A stretch of DNA of 64,000 bases from an uncultured Ardenticatenia bacterium (GCA_937127125.1 CAKZLO010000035.1:62001-126000), one strand, 5' to 3'. Positions 24,259 to 34,589 are shown, numbered from the stretch's first letter. Numbers and translations are program-made. Notes: a model not told the origin generated them from the letters alone.

Positions 24259-25326
24259 CTAACCGCGATGATTGCCGCCGACACGGTCCAGGCTGGCCAG
24301 CACCCGGCTGTACTTGTCTAGATTCTCCACCACGATGCCCGCCCCACGCGCGACACAGGTCAGTGGATCCTCCGCCACGTATACCCGTATCCTCGTCTCC
24401 TCCGACAGACGTTCGGCCAACCCTTGGAGCAAGCTCCCACCACCTGTAAGAGCAATACCGTTTTCCATTAAATCAGCGATCAATTCCGGAGGGGTCTCGT
24501 CCAAGGCACTGCGTACGGTGTCCACAATGGTGGAGACAGCATCGCTGAGGGCCTCGCGGATTTCCACGCTGGACACCTCCACTGCTTCAGGGAGGCCAGT
24601 GACCAGATTGCGACCGCGTAACGTGATCGTTTGCTCTTCCGGCAACGGGTAGGCAGAGCCAATTGTAATTTTGGCACGCTCGGCCATACGCTGCCCGATG
24701 AGCAAATTGTACTTCTGGCGAGCATATTGGATGATCGCTTCGTCCATTTCGTCACCGGCCACACGGATGGAACGGCTGACTACAATGCCTTCCAGCGAAA
24801 ACACAGCCACTTCAGTTGTGCCGCCACCAATGTCGATCACCATGCTCCCGATGGGCTCAGCCACTGGCAGATTGGAACCAATCGCCGCCGCCATCGGCTC
24901 CTCGATGAGGTAGGCCTCGCGTGCTCCTGCCGCCAGGGCAGCATCGCGCACGGCGCGCTTTTCCACCTGGGTCACTCCGCTGGGGATGCCGATCACCACC
25001 CGTGGGCGCGGAATAGGGAAGAAAGACTGCTCGTGCACCTTGCGGATGAAATAGCGGATCATCGCCTCGGTGATCTCGAATTCTGAAATGACACCGTCAC
25101 GCAGAGGACGAATGGCAACCACGTTGGCCGGCGTCCGCCCTACCATCTCCTTTGCCTCGATTCCGATAGCAAGAGGACGCTTAGTACGCCTGTCAATTGC
25201 CACCACCGAGGGCTCATTGATGACAATGCCTTTTCCCCGCACATGGACAAGGGTATTGGCCGTTCCCAAGTCAATGCCCACGTCCATTGAGAAAAGGCCT
25301 AACAGAGCATTAAACGGGTTAAACAC
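24259..25326 (-). CDS. mreB: Rod shape-determining protein MreB
   Basis: About 355 residues of an actin-fold protein that guides the elongasome. Phosphate 1 motif IDLGTANTLV, phosphate 2 motif DIGGGTTEVAVFS, connect region ERAKITIGSAYPL and adenosine motif LTGGGSLLQGL are all present. The open frame extends to 25386 but the first 20 residues are unlike MreB; a GTG at 25326 with GGAG upstream is chosen (an ATG lies 13 codons further in). The promoter is at 25398-25425. First gene of mreBCD. Confidence 0.95.
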   Translation of the reverse strand: MFNPFNALLGLFSMDVGIDLGTANTLVHVRGKGIVINEPSVVAIDRRTKRPLAIGIEAKEMVGRTPANVVAIRPLRDGVISEFEITEAMIRYFIRKVHEQSFFPIPRPRVVIGIPSGVTQVEKRAVRDAALAAGAREAYLIEEPMAAAIGSNLPVAEPIGSMVIDIGGGTTEVAVFSLEGIVVSRSIRVAGDEMDEAIIQYARQKYNLLIGQRMAERAKITIGSAYPLPEEQTITLRGRNLVTGLPEAVEVSSVEIREALSDAVSTIVDTVRSALDETPPELIADLMENGIALTGGGSLLQGLAERLSEETRIRVYVAEDPLTCVARGAGIVVENLDKYSRVLASLDRVGGNHRG

Positions 25327-25397
25327 GCGAGTTTCGCTCTCCTTCTTTCCCGAACAAACGAGGTGTGCACTGTACGCACAGCACACTCCCTCTTTCT

Positions 25398-25425
25398 ATT
25401 ATAACACATTTCTTTTGCGAGACAA
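25398..25425 (-). promoter_or_regulatory. Promoter of mreBCD
   Basis: On the minus strand, TTGTCT (25420-25425), a 16-base spacer and TATAAT (25398-25403). Confidence 0.65.
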
Positions 25426-25584
25426 GGCTATGGCATCCCAAGCGAACCATATGTGCGGAATAGGACGCCGACGAACTCATCACACCGACAGTGCATTCCG
25501 TGCATATGTACCCGTGCTGTGCTAGAATCTAGCAATACGCTCTCAACAAGAGGGTGCCTTGACGCTAGGGAGAAAGAACCATCT

Positions 25585-25668
25585 ATGACAGCGCTGAAGG
25601 GTTCGGTGCGGCAAGTTGATCGCGATGGCACTGCCGTCGTTTGCCGCAAGTGGCGGAAAGGCCTCTAA
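25585..25668 (+). CDS. Possible 27-residue peptide
   Basis: ATG at 25585 follows AGGGAGAAAGAACC and opens a 27-codon frame (MTALKGSVRQVDRDG ... WRKGL). A TAGAAT box at about 25525 could be a -10. It matches nothing I know and may be a decayed gene start. The rest of the 25.4-25.8 kb intergenic stretch between mreB and asnS shows nothing else. Confidence 0.2.
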   Translation: MTALKGSVRQVDRDGTAVVCRKWRKGL

Positions 25669-25809
25669 ACTGTTATACAACTGATTATCCCAGCTGCGCC
25701 TGTCACGGCAATGCACAATGCCCAAACGAAGTCGACGTCAAAACTATTGCCTAGCTGTTGTAACGATAAAACGATTGGCTGATTGAGGAGAAGGAGGGGG
25801 CAACACTCT

Positions 25810-27147
25810 ATGGCCAACATTATCCGTATCGAGAACATAGCCAACCACGTTGGCGAAGAGGTAACCATTCAGGGATGGCTCTACAACAGGACTGGCAAGG
25901 GCAAGCTGGTCTTCCTCCAGGTGCGTGATGGATCAGGGATCGTGCAGGCAGTTGTCTTCCGCCCGAGTGTATCACCTGAGGTGTTTGAGGCTGCTGACCA
26001 TCTCAGCCAGGAATCGTCGCTAGTGGTGACAGGTCGTGTGCGGGCGGAGGGGCGCGCGCCGGGTATCCCGGGCGGTTACGAGCTGGACGTCAGCGACCTG
26101 CGTGTCATTCAACAGGCTGCCGACTATCCTATTACCCCTAAGGAACACGGTATCGAGTTCTTGATGGATCATCGTCACCTGTGGATCCGCAGTCGCAAGC
26201 AGTGGGCACTTCTGCGCATCCGCGCCACCGTTATGCGCGCCATTCGCAGCTGGCTGGACTCCCATGGCTATCTGGAAGTGAGCACACCCATCCTCACTCC
26301 GGCAGCGGGTGAAGGCACTACTACCTTGTTCGAGGTGGACTACTTCGGCGAACCGGTCTACTTGGCGCAGACAGGCCAACTGTACAACGAAGCAACCATT
26401 TATGCCTTCGGCAAGGTGTATTGTTTCGGACCCACCTTCCGCGCCGAGAAGAGCAAGACGCGTCGCCACCTGACCGAATTCTGGATGGTAGAGCCGGAGG
26501 TAGCTTTCTGCGATCTGGAACAGCTGATGGAAATCGAGGAGCAGTTCGTCAGCTACATCGTGCAGACCGTGCTCCAGGAGCGCAAGCTGGAGCTGGCTGT
26601 ACTGGAACGCGACACCAGCGCACTGGAACGCGTCCAGCCCCCCTTCCCGCGCATCAGCTACGACGAGGCGCTGGATCGGCTAGCAGCTATCCGTGCTGCC
26701 ACCCCTGATCCCGAACTGAAGGAGCTGCTAGCGATCGAATGGGGCAGTGACTTTGGCAGTCCACATGAGACGGAGCTTACCAAGCAATTCGACCGTCCCC
26801 TCTTTGTGTACGGCTATCCCACTGCCTGCAAGGCGTTCTACATGGAGCCGTGGCCCGGTCGACCAGAGGTGTGCAAGAGTGTGGACCTGCTGGCACCAGA
26901 AGGGTACGGCGAGATTACTGGCGGCAGCGAACGCATTTCCGATCCCGAGCTGCTACTGCAGCGCATCCATCAAGAGGGGCTGCCGGAGGAGGCATTCCGC
27001 TGGTATATTGACCTGAGACGTTACGGCAGCGTTCCACATAGCGGCTTCGGGCTGGGTGTAGAGCGCACTGTGGCCTGGATTGCCGGCATTCACCACGTAC
27101 GCGAGACACAGCCCTTCCCGCGCACATTGGGTCAGGTGTACCCATGA
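25810..27147 (+). CDS. asnS: Asparaginyl-tRNA synthetase
   Basis: 445 residues. An N-terminal OB-fold anticodon-binding domain (about 10-105, [24 protein letters not shown]) and a class II catalytic core with motif 2 ([26 protein letters not shown]) and motif 3 ([13 protein letters not shown]). The sequence after motif 2 and the ending [14 protein letters not shown] fit AsnRS rather than AspRS. It charges tRNA-Asn, so an independent transamidation route is not required for Asn. ATG at 25810 has GGAGGGGG at good spacing; the frame is open nine codons upstream. Confidence 0.95.
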   Translation: MANIIRIENIANHVGEEVTIQGWLYNRTGKGKLVFLQVRDGSGIVQAVVFRPSVSPEVFEAADHLSQESSLVVTGRVRAEGRAPGIPGGYELDVSDLRVIQQAADYPITPKEHGIEFLMDHRHLWIRSRKQWALLRIRATVMRAIRSWLDSHGYLEVSTPILTPAAGEGTTTLFEVDYFGEPVYLAQTGQLYNEATIYAFGKVYCFGPTFRAEKSKTRRHLTEFWMVEPEVAFCDLEQLMEIEEQFVSYIVQTVLQERKLELAVLERDTSALERVQPPFPRISYDEALDRLAAIRAATPDPELKELLAIEWGSDFGSPHETELTKQFDRPLFVYGYPTACKAFYMEPWPGRPEVCKSVDLLAPEGYGEITGGSERISDPELLLQRIHQEGLPEEAFRWYIDLRRYGSVPHSGFGLGVERTVAWIAGIHHVRETQPFPRTLGQVYP

Positions 27148-27411
27148 ACGAAGACGCAGAAGATCTGCGCCAATAAAGGGTTTGACCTTCGTTCAAAGTG
27201 CTGAGAAGGCTCTTTGGCATTCAGATCTACAGCGTACCACCCAGCGCATGGACCTTATGCTATCCGCTCGATCGGTCAGTATGACAAGGTGGACGCAATG
27301 CTGGATCCTTCACTTTCCGTACCAGTTGCTATCGCCTGTTGTTGGGGAAAAGGTTGTTGCCGCACAACTGACAGCATATTGCGACTGGCTGTGGCGTTGC
27401 TCTTCTGCGCG

Positions 27412-28074
27412 TCAGCTTTCCTGCCAGATCAGACGGGTGCGTTCGATGCGCGGTGAGGCATCACGCAATCCCAATGCCTCCAGTACCGTTTCAGGGCGCA
27501 CAGAGCCCTGTGCACCACTCTTGACACGCATCCACAACACTGCCTCACCGTTTGTGCAATGTTCTAGGCGCAGATCGTCGACCAGGGGTCGCAAATCGAT
27601 CGTCTCAATGCGGCGTTGACGCGTGCGCTCTTGGAGGAAATGGGTCAAACTCAGGAAAGCAGCGACGCGTTGTGCGATTTCCTCACCTGCCAGCGGCGTG
27701 CGCACGTGCACGCGATACTCCGCTTGACACAGTTGCGCCTGCAATGCCGGCGACTCCAAAGGTACCGGGTATGCCTCCCTCACCTGCAACCCCACAGGTG
27801 CAACGGATTGGAGACAGTGCAACAGATCACCCACTTCGATGACCTCTTCCAGAACGACGTCCATCACCTCGGCGCTGCCTATGTAACCTACTGGCAACGC
27901 GGCAGCCAGCTGAATGCGCGGCTGCGGGTTGAAACCTTTACTATACGCCACCCGGATGCCAGCGCGGCGGAAGATCCGTTCCCACGTGCGGTAGAGATCC
28001 AGATGCGAAATGTAACGCAGGGGACTTTCCTTGGCGAAGATGATGCGCCAACGTTGTCGGGCCGGAGTATCCAT
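27412..28074 (-). CDS. TIGR03936 / DUF2344 radical-SAM-associated protein
   Basis: A 220-residue protein of the family encoded next to, or fused to, a TIGR03960-type radical SAM protein. Marks are the start RIIFAKESPLRYISHLDLYRTWERIFRRAG, then VAYSKGFNPQPRIQLAAALPVG and TNGEAVLWMRVK near the C-terminus. The basic FNPQPR region suggests RNA binding; function is not established. The usual radical SAM partner gene is not next to it here, and the gene is followed by the 3' end of asnS in convergent orientation. The exonuclease VII small subunit lies 29 bases upstream on the same strand. Confidence 0.85.
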   Translation of the reverse strand: MDTPARQRWRIIFAKESPLRYISHLDLYRTWERIFRRAGIRVAYSKGFNPQPRIQLAAALPVGYIGSAEVMDVVLEEVIEVGDLLHCLQSVAPVGLQVREAYPVPLESPALQAQLCQAEYRVHVRTPLAGEEIAQRVAAFLSLTHFLQERTRQRRIETIDLRPLVDDLRLEHCTNGEAVLWMRVKSGAQGSVRPETVLEALGLRDASPRIERTRLIWQES

Positions 28075-28103
28075 ACTGTACTAACGGGTGCAGCGTCCGC
28101 GGA

Positions 28104-28364
28104 TCACCACTGCTCCTCAGCCGAGGCAGGAGGTTCGAAAGGTGTTAAGCTCGCTTCATCGCCGGCCATAGCGTCCGGCGCCAGCTGGCGCACACGCAAC
28201 TCGGCTGTGTCCAGCAGCTCATTGCAATGGCGTGCCAGCTCCATACCACGCTCGAACAGTTGCAAGGCACGCTCGAGCTCCAGGTTACCGCTTTCCATCT
28301 CCTGCACCAGCTGCTCCAGCTCGGCTAGTGCCTGCTCAAAGGTAAGATTCTTCTGTTCACCCAT
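28104..28364 (-). CDS. xseB: Exodeoxyribonuclease VII small subunit
   Basis: An 86-residue helical protein with the XseB signature LTFEQALAELEQLVQEMESGNLELERALQLFERGMEL. It binds the large subunit, and together they degrade single-stranded DNA in both directions. ATG at 28364 has AAAAGGCG upstream; the frame is open to 28415. It lies directly downstream of xseA on the same strand. A polar acidic tail follows residue 65. Confidence 0.92.
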   Translation of the reverse strand: MGEQKNLTFEQALAELEQLVQEMESGNLELERALQLFERGMELARHCNELLDTAELRVRQLAPDAMAGDEASLTPFEPPASAEEQW

Positions 28365-28411
28365 TTTTTCGCCTTTTACAGCCATTGTTGAGACAATCAA
28401 GGGATGCGTAC

Positions 28412-29647
28412 TCAATCCACTGTACTTCTAAAGTAACCATCGGATACCCGAACTGTCAAACGATCTCCGCGGGAGACCTGTGCGACCCGCACCACCACCC
28501 GGTGGTCATCCTGCCGGTACACAATGGCATAACCGCGTGCCAAGGTAGCCGTCGGATTAAGCACTTCTAGACGCCAGCGCAATCCCCTCAACCGTTCGTG
28601 CCGCAGCACCAAGGCATAGCGTACCGTGCGCATGGCTGTCAGTGCTAGTTCGTCCACACGCTGGCGCAGTCGCTGCAATCGAGTGCGTAGCGAGAGCTGC
28701 CGTAACGACCTCTTCTCTCCCTCCAGCTTGCGACGCAGACGGACAATCAGGTTAGTACAGGCGGCAGCGAGGCCACGACGTAACGTTGCGATGCGCCGCT
28801 GCAATTCAGTCCGGTCCGGCGTCACCAGCTCGGCTGCGGCAGAAGGTGTCGGTGCCCGCATATCGGCGACAAAGTCAGCAATGGTAAAATCGGTTTCGTG
28901 GCCTACGCCGCACACCACTGGCAACGGCGAAGCGGCAATCGCACGTGCTACCCGCTCGTCGTTAAAGGCCCACAAGTCCTCGATAGAACCACCGCCGCGC
29001 GCTAGGATGACTACATCCACTTGTGGCACACGCGCAATCGCCTGCAATGCACGTACGATTTGTGGCGGGGCATCGTCGCCTTGTACCAGTGTGGGCGCCA
29101 GAATGACCTCGGCCAGCGGATAACGCCGCCGCAACACATTGAGGATGTCGCGTAATACAGCACCACTAGGCGATGTGACCACCCCAATACGCCGTGGAAA
29201 GGTGGGCAATGGGCGGCGCGGACGTGTGAGGAGTCCCTCGGCTTCCAACTTTCTTTTCAGTTCCTCGAAGCGTGCATACCAGCTGCCCAGACCGAGTGGC
29301 TGCAACTCATCTACATACAACTGATAAACGCCCTGAGGGTCGTATACAGAGACGTAACCATGTGCTAAAACCGTCTCGCCATCACCTGCGGGCAGATAGC
29401 TGACCTGGTGTGCGTTTGAGCGCCACAACACACAACGCATAGCCGCTTGGTCATCCTTAAGGGTAAAGTAGACATGACCAGCAGGGGACTGTCTCCAGTT
29501 GGAAACCTCACCCACCAGCCACAGGTCCTGCAGGACGCGATCCGCTTCTAGCCAAGCTCGGATGCGCCTCGTGACCTCGCTCACCGTGAAAACGCGCGGC
29601 AGGCCTTTCTCGTCCCCGGCGGCAAACAAAGCGAGTTGCCCGTTCAT
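28412..29647 (-). CDS. xseA: Exodeoxyribonuclease VII large subunit
   Basis: 411 residues: an N-terminal OB domain (FTVSEVTRRIRAWLEADRVLQDLWLVGEVSNW, about 18-50), the catalytic region with IGVVTSPSGAVLRDIL, ARGGGSIEDLWAFNDE and GVGHETDFTIADFVAD, then a long coiled coil (about 265-360). ATG at 29647 overlaps the stop of the SpoIID-like gene (ATGA), so the two are translationally coupled, an unusual pairing. The frame continues far upstream in the SpoIID gene, but those residues are not XseA-like. Confidence 0.95.
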   Translation of the reverse strand: MNGQLALFAAGDEKGLPRVFTVSEVTRRIRAWLEADRVLQDLWLVGEVSNWRQSPAGHVYFTLKDDQAAMRCVLWRSNAHQVSYLPAGDGETVLAHGYVSVYDPQGVYQLYVDELQPLGLGSWYARFEELKRKLEAEGLLTRPRRPLPTFPRRIGVVTSPSGAVLRDILNVLRRRYPLAEVILAPTLVQGDDAPPQIVRALQAIARVPQVDVVILARGGGSIEDLWAFNDERVARAIAASPLPVVCGVGHETDFTIADFVADMRAPTPSAAAELVTPDRTELQRRIATLRRGLAAACTNLIVRLRRKLEGEKRSLRQLSLRTRLQRLRQRVDELALTAMRTVRYALVLRHERLRGLRWRLEVLNPTATLARGYAIVYRQDDHRVVVRVAQVSRGDRLTVRVSDGYFRSTVD

Positions 29648-32367
29648 ACACTCTCCACACCAAAGCGACCGTGCATCTGCGGGTCCGCTTCCAACTGTTG
29701 GAGCAGCTCCTCTGCTGCGGCGCGGGACATAGGAGGCGAAACAATGCGCACTGCGGCTTCCGCTGATCGGGTATCCGCTGGCGAGTTCCCTGAGGCACTG
29801 CGCACAAAGGTGAGCAACGTGTACTGACCGTCCACCGTCACTTTGAAGGTCTGATCCAGGAACTGAATGGTGTAAACACCCCGATAGAGCGCAGGCACAC
29901 GGAAGCCACCTACCCCCAAGCTGGGCCAGCTGCCACTGACCACGCGGATTGGCTGTCCATACGGTGGCGTGATGATCAGCGGGATACCGGCTTCCGGCAG
30001 CGTGCCGGCGATAAGCGCCATGCCGGGTGAACGTGTCACCTTCATCATCCACTGACCACTCGGCTGGACCGGCACAGGTGGAGCAGATGGCAATGTCAGC
30101 GACACCGTAACCGTGCTGCGCCCGTCGCTCTGCACTGTCTGAGTTACGCCCGCCTCCGGCACACTCAACACGTAACTGCCAGCGCCCAGATCACCAAACT
30201 GGAAGCTTCCATCTGGCCCCGTGGTGGCGGCGCGCGGCGCACCACCATCGCGTAGCACCACCTGTCGCCCTGCCACTGGGTTCCCGTTTTGATCACGCAG
30301 CCGACCCTGGATGATGCCCTTGCTGACAGGGACCCCAGTCGTCTCAGTGAAGGTGACCAGGGTGAATCCACCATCCAGCGTCAGCTCAAACGTCTGATCG
30401 AGAAAGCTGATCTTGTAGAGTCCGCGATTGGGCGCCCAAAACTCAAAGCCTCCTGGACCGTACTGGGGCTTGCTGCCACTCGTGCGCTTGAGCGTGATAC
30501 CAATGGGCAAGTGTAGTGTTACCTCAATGCCACTTCGCGGCAACGAGCCAGCTAGGATGGGTAACCCAAACTTGCGCTCGACACGCATTTCCCAACGCGG
30601 TTTGGACGCTGGTGGCAGCTGCAAGTCTAATGTCATCCGTTGCCCCCGCGTCAACTGTAATCCGGTGCGGCGTACATCGTAGTCCACAATAACAAGCTCA
30701 TAGGTACCCGCCGGCAGCTGAGTGAATCGGTAGCTGCCATCTGGACCGGTGATTGCCTCCCCACTCCATCCCTCCCGGGAGAGGCGAAGCCGCACGTTGG
30801 ATGCTGGCCGGCCTGCAACATCAGTTACTTTGCCGCCAATCTCTCCCTCTTCAACGCCTGGCTGAGGCGTGGGAGGTTGCTCTGGCTCTGAAGAGAGACG
30901 GATGCCGGTATAGTAGTGCTTGAGGATTGTTTCGTAGCTGTCACCACGGGCTGCCATATCATGCGCGCCCCACTGGCACATGCCCACGCCATGCCCTTTC
31001 TTAGGGCCAGGATTGATGCAAGGCACCGGGCGCAGATGGGGCAATGGAGCACCACCCCAGACAGTCTCGTTACCCACCGTATGCCCACCGCAGTTGGCAC
31101 AGTAATACGCAGTTGCGAGCTGGTTGTTGTACAAAATCACCTGACCCCTGGTCTGACGCACGGCCAGATCACAATTGGGGTTGATACGCGCTTCGTTATA
31201 GACCTGACAGTGCGTCGTGGTGCAGACATCTGCTTCAGGATAGTGTCGCGGGCGAGAGATAGCCGCCATGGCATAGCTGCGCGCAGCTACCGCCTGCGCC
31301 TTGAGCGCCTCGAGAGGCCAGGTGTAAGGCATTTCGGCAGCCACGACGCCGCGCAGATATTCTTCGAGATCCATCACGCGTACCGTCTTATCAGGCATCA
31401 AGACGCGGATAGCCTTGCCGGGAGGTGTGGGTTGCAGTGGCGCAATCTCCACGTCGGGCATGGCAGCTAAACGTGTCACATGGTTGTCCAGATTGCGACA
31501 ACGGTCCACCCACGAGTTAGGTAGATTGCCCGGGCTGCGCGTCGGATCCTGCCACAAGAAGAAGGTTAATGCGATGACGCGTGGATCAGCCAGTGTTTGC
31601 CGTGCATAATAGATGACCTGATCAGTAAAATCGTAGTCAGAGGCACCGAAGTTACCTGCTTCGTCGATGATCACCCGCGCCTGGATGCCATAGCGTTTTT
31701 CGAACAGCTTGAGCACGCGTCGCCATCGGAAGGCGTACCAGCTCGACAGACGCGGGTCATACAACCAATCACGCACACTACCGCCCGCGTGTCCCCAATA
31801 CGCATGAAAGGTAACAATGTTGCTAAAGTGGCTGCGCACCGTATCGGCCAAGTAATCATACCCCGCCCATCCCTCGGTGGGATTGCCATTGTCGTCGGGC
31901 GCGCCGTCTTCGTGATGTCCAAAAGCAAAGGGCGGACAGACCAGCTTCATCTGAGGATATCTCTGCTTAATACGGTCGGCGACCTGACGCGCCCAATCGG
32001 CATAGCGCCGATAGAACTCGGGTGTCTCGTAGAGATGCTGATTGCCCGGGTTGGGATCGCCGTTTTCGTAGTGCAGGTTCATCTCGTTACAAAAGTAGAC
32101 GTAAGCGTCCAAATCACGGATTTCGGGCCATTTGCTGATCACCATGTCGCTCAGCCGTCGCGCTGAGGCATTGATGTCCTCCTGCCAGTTATGGGGATGT
32201 TGAAAACGCACAATAATCACTGCTTCCGGATGCTGCTGCTTGTAGGGCAACACACGATTGGGGCCGAGATAGTCGAAGAACCCAGTAAGTGCACCGGGCC
32301 GCCAGCTCAACATCTTGGCAGGGTCAGACGGACTACCGTTGGCAACCCATATACCTGGACGACGCAT
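29644..32367 (-). CDS. Multidomain protein: TIM-barrel-like, SpoIID and repeated carboxypeptidase-regulatory modules
   Basis: 907 residues. Residues about 1-325 look like a glycoside-hydrolase-type TIM barrel (VYFCNEMNLHYENGDPNPGN, FHAYWGHAGG, RVIIDEAGNFGASDYD). Residues about 340-500 are a SpoIID/LytB amidase-enhancer-type domain (DLEEYLRGVVAAEMPYTW, LKAQAVAARSYA, GHGVGMCQWGAHDMA). The rest is two copies of a pair: a carboxypeptidase-regulatory-like Ig fold (GRPASNVRLRLS, GPDGSYRFTQLPAGTYELV) plus an unnamed module of about 100 residues ending FLDQTFxxTxDGxxTLxTF. No signal peptide is visible at the ATG. SpoIID domains cut denuded glycan strands in spore formers; here a cell-wall or polymer role is inferred. 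Confidence 0.8.
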   Translation of the reverse strand: MRRPGIWVANGSPSDPAKMLSWRPGALTGFFDYLGPNRVLPYKQQHPEAVIIVRFQHPHNWQEDINASARRLSDMVISKWPEIRDLDAYVYFCNEMNLHYENGDPNPGNQHLYETPEFYRRYADWARQVADRIKQRYPQMKLVCPPFAFGHHEDGAPDDNGNPTEGWAGYDYLADTVRSHFSNIVTFHAYWGHAGGSVRDWLYDPRLSSWYAFRWRRVLKLFEKRYGIQARVIIDEAGNFGASDYDFTDQVIYYARQTLADPRVIALTFFLWQDPTRSPGNLPNSWVDRCRNLDNHVTRLAAMPDVEIAPLQPTPPGKAIRVLMPDKTVRVMDLEEYLRGVVAAEMPYTWPLEALKAQAVAARSYAMAAISRPRHYPEADVCTTTHCQVYNEARINPNCDLAVRQTRGQVILYNNQLATAYYCANCGGHTVGNETVWGGAPLPHLRPVPCINPGPKKGHGVGMCQWGAHDMAARGDSYETILKHYYTGIRLSSEPEQPPTPQPGVEEGEIGGKVTDVAGRPASNVRLRLSREGWSGEAITGPDGSYRFTQLPAGTYELVIVDYDVRRTGLQLTRGQRMTLDLQLPPASKPRWEMRVERKFGLPILAGSLPRSGIEVTLHLPIGITLKRTSGSKPQYGPGGFEFWAPNRGLYKISFLDQTFELTLDGGFTLVTFTETTGVPVSKGIIQGRLRDQNGNPVAGRQVVLRDGGAPRAATTGPDGSFQFGDLGAGSYVLSVPEAGVTQTVQSDGRSTVTVSLTLPSAPPVPVQPSGQWMMKVTRSPGMALIAGTLPEAGIPLIITPPYGQPIRVVSGSWPSLGVGGFRVPALYRGVYTIQFLDQTFKVTVDGQYTLLTFVRSASGNSPADTRSAEAAVRIVSPPMSRAAAEELLQQLEADPQMHGRFGVESV

Positions 32368-32474
32368 AGGCCTCCCCTCCGTCAGAGAGCACCATTAGCC
32401 TGTAGAAACCTCTATTCGACATCATTATGTCACAAACTTGACAGAAAAACAACGCAACGTGACCATTCTCACCC

Positions 32475-33896
32475 CTAAGAAAGCTGGGAATCCTTTGCCT
32501 CCGGCAGCCATAGGGTGAAGGTGGAACCTTGTCCCACTTCACTCTCCACCTCCAAACGGCCATTGTGCGCTTCAGCGATCCAGCGCGCGATCGCCAGACC
32601 CAGTCCTACACCCTTGCGTCCATAGCGTGGCATGCGGAAAAAGCGTTCAAAAATGTGAGGTAGCGCCTCCGCAGGAATGCCTGCGCCGGTATCCTGTACA
32701 CTTACACGCACCCAGCCATTCTCGCGGTAGAGTGACAGGGTGATCACACCACCACGCGGAGTGTACTTGATGGCGTTGTCTACCAAGTTGAGCAACAGCT
32801 GGCGCAGCCGGTCGGGGTCACCCAGCACCAACGCTTGATCCTCATGACCCAAACGCACCGTCACCCGTTCGACACCTCCTGAGCCGACCGTAGCCATCGC
32901 CTGCGCTTGGCGGTATACCTCCAGCAAAAGGGTATCCATTTCCACCAGCTGCTTCTCCAGTTGCATCCCCGCATCCGCCTGAGCCAAAAGCAACAGGTCC
33001 GCGACCAGACGGCTCATGCGGTTGACCTCTGCCTCAATAGCGTCCAAGGCTATTCTGCGCTCTTGCGGATCATCTGCCGCACCACGCCGCAGCAATGCCA
33101 CGTTACCACGAATGGTGGTCAGTGGCGTACGCAGCTCATGGGAGACATCTGCACCCAGGCGTTGTTGTGCGTCGATCACTTGCGCTAGCCGATCCAGCAA
33201 TGCGTTGAAGGTGCTTACCAGACGATACGTCTCGTCGTGAGCGCGTGGAAGCGGCAGGCGCTGCCGGAGATCATGGGTACTGGCGATTTGTAACGCTGCC
33301 TGCGTAATACGATCGATCGGACGCAGTGCCAGTGATGCCAGCCACCAGCCTGCTCCTCCGATAGCCAGCAGCGCCAATAGCCCACCGGCTGCCAACGTAA
33401 GCCAAGCACGTCGGAGCACACGTTCCACATCCTGCAAGGGATAGCCTGCCTGCACCGCACCGATCATTCGCCCTGAGGCCATAAGAGGAGCGCTATACAG
33501 GCGTAGCAATGTCCCATCTTCCATAGTAATTGTCTTGTAGCCGGCGCGTCCTTGAAGGTTAACAGCCATCAGGTCCATATCAAGCGGCAACCGCCAGCCG
33601 TCTAAGTTAGCCGAACGCGCTGTCACACTCTCGTTGCCACGCACAACTTGGAGATAGACCGGAGGCGCACCAAGTGATGTCGTGGGTAAGCGGATCAGGC
33701 CCTCTTCCAATGCCATCCGGAGATCTGTCCGGCGCAAGATGTCGCGCCGCACTTCTTCCGCACGCTCAGCCAGTTGGCGGTCCAGTTCTCTGAACAGCTG
33801 GGTATGCAAAAGTGCCCAGCTGAGCAGCAGGTAGATCAACAGAATGCCTGCCGTCACCCCGGTGTACCAGACGGCCAATCGCGTGCGAATGGCCAT
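32475..33896 (-). CDS. Membrane sensor histidine kinase (EnvZ/OmpR type)
   Basis: 473 residues: membrane helix 1 (about 10-30), an extracytoplasmic loop of about 130 residues, helix 2 (about 168-190), HAMP domain (ALRPIDRITQAAL, about 190-245), HisKA with phospho-acceptor His in ADVSHELRTPL (about 254), and an ATPase domain (NLVDNAIKYTPRGG, DTGAGIP, GVGLGLAIARWI). The sensory loop matches no domain I can name. Its gene starts six bases after the response regulator stop, so the pair is one operon. Start ATG at 33896. Confidence 0.93.
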   Translation of the reverse strand: MAIRTRLAVWYTGVTAGILLIYLLLSWALLHTQLFRELDRQLAERAEEVRRDILRRTDLRMALEEGLIRLPTTSLGAPPVYLQVVRGNESVTARSANLDGWRLPLDMDLMAVNLQGRAGYKTITMEDGTLLRLYSAPLMASGRMIGAVQAGYPLQDVERVLRRAWLTLAAGGLLALLAIGGAGWWLASLALRPIDRITQAALQIASTHDLRQRLPLPRAHDETYRLVSTFNALLDRLAQVIDAQQRLGADVSHELRTPLTTIRGNVALLRRGAADDPQERRIALDAIEAEVNRMSRLVADLLLLAQADAGMQLEKQLVEMDTLLLEVYRQAQAMATVGSGGVERVTVRLGHEDQALVLGDPDRLRQLLLNLVDNAIKYTPRGGVITLSLYRENGWVRVSVQDTGAGIPAEALPHIFERFFRMPRYGRKGVGLGLAIARWIAEAHNGRLEVESEVGQGSTFTLWLPEAKDSQLS

Positions 33897-33902
33897 ATTT
33901 TC

Positions 33903-34589
33903 TCACCATGGCTCTTCGCGCAACACGTAACCCACCCCACGCACCGTGTGGATTAGACGCGAGCCTCCCCCTTCTTCAGTCTTCGCACGCAGATAACGCA
34001 CATAGACGTCGATGATGTTTGACTCGCCGGCAAAATCGTATGACCAGATGCGATCGTAGATGAGGTCGCGTGTCAACACCTGGTTGGGATGGCGCATAAA
34101 GAGCTCCAGGATGTCAAACTCCTTCGTAGTGAGGTGAATAGGTCTTCCGCCACGTGTACAGCGTCGTGTTAACGGGTCGAGCTCCAGGTCGGCAAAGCGC
34201 AAGGGTGTGCTGGTCTCATAGCGTGCAGTGCGACGCAGTAACGCACGAAGACGCGCCAGCAATTCCTCAAAGTCAAAGGGCTTGACCAGATAGTCATCCG
34301 CTCCTGCATCCAGACCTGCCACGCGGTCGGGAATAGCATCACGCGCGGTCAGCATAAGCACTGGCTCTTTAACGCCCACAGCACGCAGCTGACGACATAC
34401 CTCCAGTCCGTCTATGTCAGGTAACATAAGATCTAGGATGATAAGGTCAGGAGAGCTGTTGAGTGCCTTGCTAAGTGCTGCCTCGCCGTTTGGTGCTATC
34501 TCGACCTCATAACCTTCCAAACGCAGAGTACGACTTATCACACTGGCAACTCTGGCTTCATCCTCGACCAACAATATCCTCCCTGCCAT
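33903..34589 (-). CDS. OmpR/PhoB-family response regulator
   Basis: 228 residues. The receiver domain (about 1-120) has Glu9-Asp10, phospho-acceptor Asp53 in IILDLMLPD, Thr in MLTARD and Lys in YLVKPFDF. The C-terminal winged helix (about 130-226) has [30 protein letters not shown] and [15 protein letters not shown] at 34589 follows GGAGGTGA. It is the first gene of a pair with the downstream histidine kinase, and divergent from dnaA. The signal is unknown. Confidence 0.94.
   Translation of the reverse strand: MAGRILLVEDEARVASVISRTLRLEGYEVEIAPNGEAALSKALNSSPDLIILDLMLPDIDGLEVCRQLRAVGVKEPVLMLTARDAIPDRVAGLDAGADDYLVKPFDFEELLARLRALLRRTARYETSTPLRFADLELDPLTRRCTRGGRPIHLTTKEFDILELFMRHPNQVLTRDLIYDRIWSYDFAGESNIIDVYVRYLRAKTEEGGGSRLIHTVRGVGYVLREEPW

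Noticed and set aside
28412-30052. 546-residue form of exonuclease VII large subunit
   Set aside because: The first 135 codons are a shadow frame of the SpoIID gene; the ATGA start at 29647 gives the normal length.
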